Positions 61,131 through 64,000 of a DNA stretch of 64,000 nucleotides are shown one piece after another. The stretch comes from CAYOUV01 sp963790075 (GTDB taxonomy: Bacteria; Chloroflexota; Anaerolineae; Anaerolineales; Villigracilaceae), in NCBI GenBank assembly GCA_963790075.1, contig CAWBNG010000004.1:434001-498000 (forward strand). The letters run 5' to 3'. The position numbers and the translations under genes are program-made. Numbering within the stretch: position 1 is the stretch's first letter; every line of letters starts with the position of its first letter. Below the pieces are notes generated by a model. That model had not been told where the DNA came from. It was given only the letters and a program-made list of their open reading frames with translations, and did not search any database.

Positions 61131-62219
61131 ATGAATACCTTCGCCTTTATCATTCACCCGATCGACCCCAAACGGGATGTCAGTCGTAAGTATCCATTCC
61201 TCGGGCGGCTCCTCAGCGAACGCCAGATCGATTTTTTCTCTACTTATTTCCCGCCAGTTTACATTTCCAAGATCGAGGGGATTAGATCGGTTTCTTCCGG
61301 CCAAGAGATCGAGGGTTGGTTTATTGCCTGCCCCTTTACTCCAAGACGAATGCTGGAGTTGCCAGAAAAGACAGTTTATCGTAAGATTATTCAAACGGGC
61401 CGGCTTGCCGAGCGGCTGGGTGCGGATATCCTTGGCCTGGGAGCCTTTACTTCCGTGGTTGGGGATGCCGGTTTGACCATCGCCCGGTCGCTGGATGTGC
61501 CGGTCACAACCGGCGACTCGTACACTGTTTATATTGCTGTCCAGGCTGTTCGCAAAGCAGCTGAATTGATGGACATCCCGCTTAGACAAGCAACAGCAGC
61601 AGTGGTAGGAGCGACTGGTTCGATTGGCCAGGTCTGTGCTGAGTTGCTGGCAGATGAGCTGGGGCGACTCTTTCTGATCGGCCGGAGCGAGGAGAAACTA
61701 CGGGAAATTCGAGATCGGCTGGCGGGGAGGACCCGAGCCGAACTGATCCCGAGTACCCATATGGATGTCCTGTCCCAGGCACAGTTGATCCTGACGGTCA
61801 CCAGTTCTTTGCATGACGTCATTCACCCAGAGCATTTGCAGCCCGGGAGTGTGGTGTGTGACGTAGCGCGACCCCGTGATGTTTCTGCAATGGTTGCAGC
61901 CGCGAGAAATGATATATTAGTAATTGACGGCGGTATGGTTGATGTACCCGGCCCCGTTGATTTTCATTTTAACTTTGGTTTTCCGCCTGCCAAGGCTTAT
62001 GCCTGCATGGCTGAAACCATGGCATTGGCCTTGGATGGCCGCCTGGAGGATTACACTCTGGGTAAGCACATTACGCGCAAACGGGTAGAGGAGATTGCTG
62101 CGATTGCCGAACGACATGGGTTTGGCTTGAGCGGATTCCGCTCGTTTGAAAGAGAAGTAACGCCCGAACAGATCGAAGCCGTGCGCCAGCGTGCTCGTAT
62201 GGCGAACAGGCACCTTTAG
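61131..62219 (+). CDS. Acyl-ACP reductase-like NAD(P)-binding protein
   Basis: 362 aa, resembling cyanobacterial long-chain acyl-ACP reductase (AAR, about 340 aa), which makes fatty aldehydes. Matches from memory are GLGAFTSVVGD (AAR: ALGGFSSI), FTTGN-like VTTGDSYTVYIA, Rossmann motif VVGATGSIGQVCAELL (Gly160-Gly166), and the catalytic cysteine region AYACMAETMAL (AAR: MFACFAEAM), here Cys292. A partner aldehyde-deformylating oxygenase is not in the window. Another shikimate-dehydrogenase-like role cannot be excluded. Confidence 0.8.
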   Translation: MNTFAFIIHPIDPKRDVSRKYPFLGRLLSERQIDFFSTYFPPVYISKIEGIRSVSSGQEIEGWFIACPFTPRRMLELPEKTVYRKIIQTGRLAERLGADILGLGAFTSVVGDAGLTIARSLDVPVTTGDSYTVYIAVQAVRKAAELMDIPLRQATAAVVGATGSIGQVCAELLADELGRLFLIGRSEEKLREIRDRLAGRTRAELIPSTHMDVLSQAQLILTVTSSLHDVIHPEHLQPGSVVCDVARPRDVSAMVAAARNDILVIDGGMVDVPGPVDFHFNFGFPPAKAYACMAETMALALDGRLEDYTLGKHITRKRVEEIAAIAERHGFGLSGFRSFEREVTPEQIEAVRQRARMANRHL

Positions 62220-62234
62220 TCATGGGAGGCTTGT

Positions 62235-63140
62235 ATGGGAAAATCCCGCCTTTTGGTTGTTGAGGACGACATCGATATCGCTAATATGCTCAAGATCTAT
62301 TTCACTGGCTTGGAATTCGAGGTTGATGTTGCCGTGCGTGGATCGGAAGCTTTGGAGAAAACACATCATGTGTTGCCTCATCTGATTGTGTTGGACATTA
62401 TGTTGCCGGATATTGACGGTTACGAGGTTTGCCGCACGTTGCGCACCAACACGCGTACCAGTCATATCCCGGTCATTTTCCTGACTCAAAAAGATGAGCG
62501 CAGCGACAAGCTCCAGGGTTTGGAATTGGGTGCGGATGATTACATCACAAAGCCGTTCGATATCGAAGAGCTAAAGCTGCGCGTCATGGGCGCTATACGC
62601 CGCTCGGAACGAGAAAGCCTTACGGATCCTCGCTCTGGCCTGCCTGCCGGGCGTTTGATCGAAGAGCAGCTCCGGCGCGTGATTCGGGAAGAAGATTGGG
62701 CGATGATCGATATCCGTATCAATCACTTCGGCCAGTTCAATGATGTGTATGGCTTTGTAGCGGGTGATGACGTACTGCGTTTCGCGGCCATGATGATAAA
62801 CGAAGTCGTAGATGAATTCGGTACCACCGAGGATTTCATCGGCCATGCTGGCAGTGATAATTTTGCCATCATCACGCAGGAAGAATTGGCTGCTGTAATC
62901 AAGCAGAAACTCAAAAACCGTTTTGATGAAGAAGTGAAAACCCATTACAACTTCATCGATCGTCAGCAGGGTTATATTGTCGCCCCCAATTCTGATGGAC
63001 AGACCGAAAACATCCCGTTGATGAGCCTGGCAATAGGGATTGTCTCTCCTAAACAAAATCATTTTTCTGACATCCGCGAAATAACGGAACTGGCGGCTGA
63101 GGCGCGACGCCAGGATGCAGCGGGTCCCCCCGACGCTTGA
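62235..63140 (+). CDS. Response regulator with degenerate GGDEF domain
   Basis: 301 aa. The receiver (1-120) has acidic VEDD, phospho-acceptor Asp54 in VLDIMLPDIDG and Lys in YITKPFDIEEL. The C-terminal domain (125-295) has the GGDEF-domain fold signature (SGLPAGRLIEEQL, INHFGQFNDVYGFVAGDDVL) but the active motif is GSDNF (206-210), so diguanylate cyclase activity is doubtful. It may bind nucleotide or act as a dimerisation module. Starts 15 nt after the reductase gene and 5 nt before the next gene. Confidence 0.9.
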   Translation: MGKSRLLVVEDDIDIANMLKIYFTGLEFEVDVAVRGSEALEKTHHVLPHLIVLDIMLPDIDGYEVCRTLRTNTRTSHIPVIFLTQKDERSDKLQGLELGADDYITKPFDIEELKLRVMGAIRRSERESLTDPRSGLPAGRLIEEQLRRVIREEDWAMIDIRINHFGQFNDVYGFVAGDDVLRFAAMMINEVVDEFGTTEDFIGHAGSDNFAIITQEELAAVIKQKLKNRFDEEVKTHYNFIDRQQGYIVAPNSDGQTENIPLMSLAIGIVSPKQNHFSDIREITELAAEARRQDAAGPPDA

Positions 63141-63145
63141 GATTG

Positions 63146-64000
63146 ATGACTGCCATGGCGCAATGGCTGGAAGTAAGTATTTGGCTGGTATTAGCCGGAT
63201 TAGCAATGATCCTGCTGGTCTGGGCCATTGCGCGTGTTTTAAGTAAACTTCAGCCTGCTCTTCAAAGCGCAATTTCACAACCCTCAATACAATCAATCGA
63301 AAATCCTGATGGCGTACTTCTAATCCAGCCTGGCGGAAGAGTTGACCACATCAACCGAATGGCGCGCGAATGGTTTGGCCTTGATCAGGACAACTCGCCG
63401 GACCTAGAACGTTTGGCGCGACAGGCACGCCCCATGGATGAATTCCTGAGTCTGTGCGCCAGAGAAGGCCAGACGCGATTGACGGTCAACGGTCGTCTGA
63501 CAGAAGCGATATCGTATCAAGTCGCCGGCCCTTATCCACAAATGCTTGTTTCATTGCGCCGCCCAGACCTCAATCCTGCACTTTCTGCCGATGAACCGGG
63601 TATGGCAGGTTCTGTGCTGAAAATCGTTACTGAATTTGGTCAAAGCATAGCCGCGAGTCTGAACTTGGAAGCCACCTTGCAGGCTGTCTTGGATAACGTA
63701 GCGCGCCTGATACCAGCTGACGTGCTGGAAGTTAAGGTCTTGAGCGGCGATAATGCCGAGTTGATTCCCTATCGGTTTTCAAACCTGTTTGATTCGGATC
63801 GGCGTCTGGAGCAGGCGAATCCAACTCAATTTGGGGGGTATTCCGATTACCTGGTACGCAAACGCCAACCGCTCTTTGTGCCCGATACACAGACCTTTGA
63901 CGAAGTTCCATTCGACGCCAACCCAAGCGCTTTCCCCGTTCGCTCCTATATCGGCCTCCCCTTGCAAGCCGGTGGCGAATTGGTCGGGACATTGGAAATC
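63146..64000 (+). CDS. Membrane-anchored PAS/GAF sensor protein, N-terminal part
   Basis: Open frame of 285 codons running off the window. A membrane segment lies near residues 10-30 (LVLAGLAMILLVWAIARVL), followed by a degenerate PAS-like region (about 55-140, GVLLIQPGGRVDHINRMARE) and a GAF domain (from about 165, SIAASLNLEATLQAVLDNVARLI). The upstream receiver gene and this layout suggest a histidine kinase or phosphatase whose catalytic part is beyond the end. Start ATG at 63146, 5 nt after the previous stop; ATG at 63155 is also possible. Confidence 0.85.
   Translation, partial: MTAMAQWLEVSIWLVLAGLAMILLVWAIARVLSKLQPALQSAISQPSIQSIENPDGVLLIQPGGRVDHINRMAREWFGLDQDNSPDLERLARQARPMDEFLSLCAREGQTRLTVNGRLTEAISYQVAGPYPQMLVSLRRPDLNPALSADEPGMAGSVLKIVTEFGQSIAASLNLEATLQAVLDNVARLIPADVLEVKVLSGDNAELIPYRFSNLFDSDRRLEQANPTQFGGYSDYLVRKRQPLFVPDTQTFDEVPFDANPSAFPVRSYIGLPLQAGGELVGTLEI

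Overview
The window reads as chromosome of a Chloroflexota bacterium, most likely Anaerolineae or a relative. This is inferred from the mix of families: a Herpetosiphon-like diterpene pair, an R2lox oxidase, a tandem ThyX, DUF4388/V4R/Ras-like GTPase signalling genes, lipoproteins without outer-membrane machinery, and the nusA-ylxR-infB-rbfA-nrnA-truB-ribF order. There is no rRNA, tRNA, CRISPR array, prophage or intact insertion sequence. Base composition is moderately GC-rich, except for an AT-rich glycosyltransferase gene near 26-27.5 kb.

Layout. 1-5.8 kb (+): a Dpp/Opp-type peptide ABC importer ending in a nitrilase-family amidohydrolase, with 4-nt overlaps between its last genes. 5.9-12.05 kb (-): a six-gene operon with an acyltransferase-like protein, a membrane methyltransferase, an Rv3378c-like diterpene synthase, an Rv3377c-like class II diterpene cyclase (broken by a 1-nt frameshift), a histidine kinase and a receiver protein. 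12.2-13.8 kb (+): class II aldolase and 2-hydroxyacid dehydrogenase. 14-19.7 kb (+): MacA/MacB-type exporter followed by an OmpR/BaeS-type two-component system. 20.2-25.8 kb (-): a PadR-controlled pair of ABC systems. 25.9-26.0 kb: four 22-bp-spaced direct repeats. 26.1-34.2 kb: AT-rich membrane glycosyltransferase, an MrfA-like helicase with an inserted HNH domain, an iodotyrosine-deiodinase-like flavoprotein, a PRC-barrel protein, a Crp/Fnr regulator, a heme O synthase-like prenyltransferase and membrane proteins. 34.3-42.4 kb (-): a DUF4349 lipoprotein, then a polysaccharide-type operon (bi-domain oxidoreductase, R2lox, heparinase II/III, glycosyltransferase, membrane-cupin fusion). 42.7-50.3 kb (+): the nusA-infB translation operon, with an attenuator-like leader but no rimP. 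50.4-56.8 kb: tandem ThyX, LysM lipoprotein, solute-binding lipoprotein and MA-type peptidase. 57-64 kb (+): an eight-gene operon behind a near-consensus promoter (DUF4388, Ras-like GTPase, alpha/beta hydrolase, V4R protein, beta-helix protein, acyl-ACP-reductase-like enzyme, receiver with degenerate GGDEF, GAF protein) that continues past the window.

The two strongest candidates for something new are the diterpenoid operon, which resembles the Mycobacterium tuberculosis Rv3377c-Rv3378c pair but carries extra tailoring and signalling genes, and the 57-64 kb operon, which joins GTPase signalling parts to an acyl-ACP-reductase-like enzyme with its catalytic cysteine retained.
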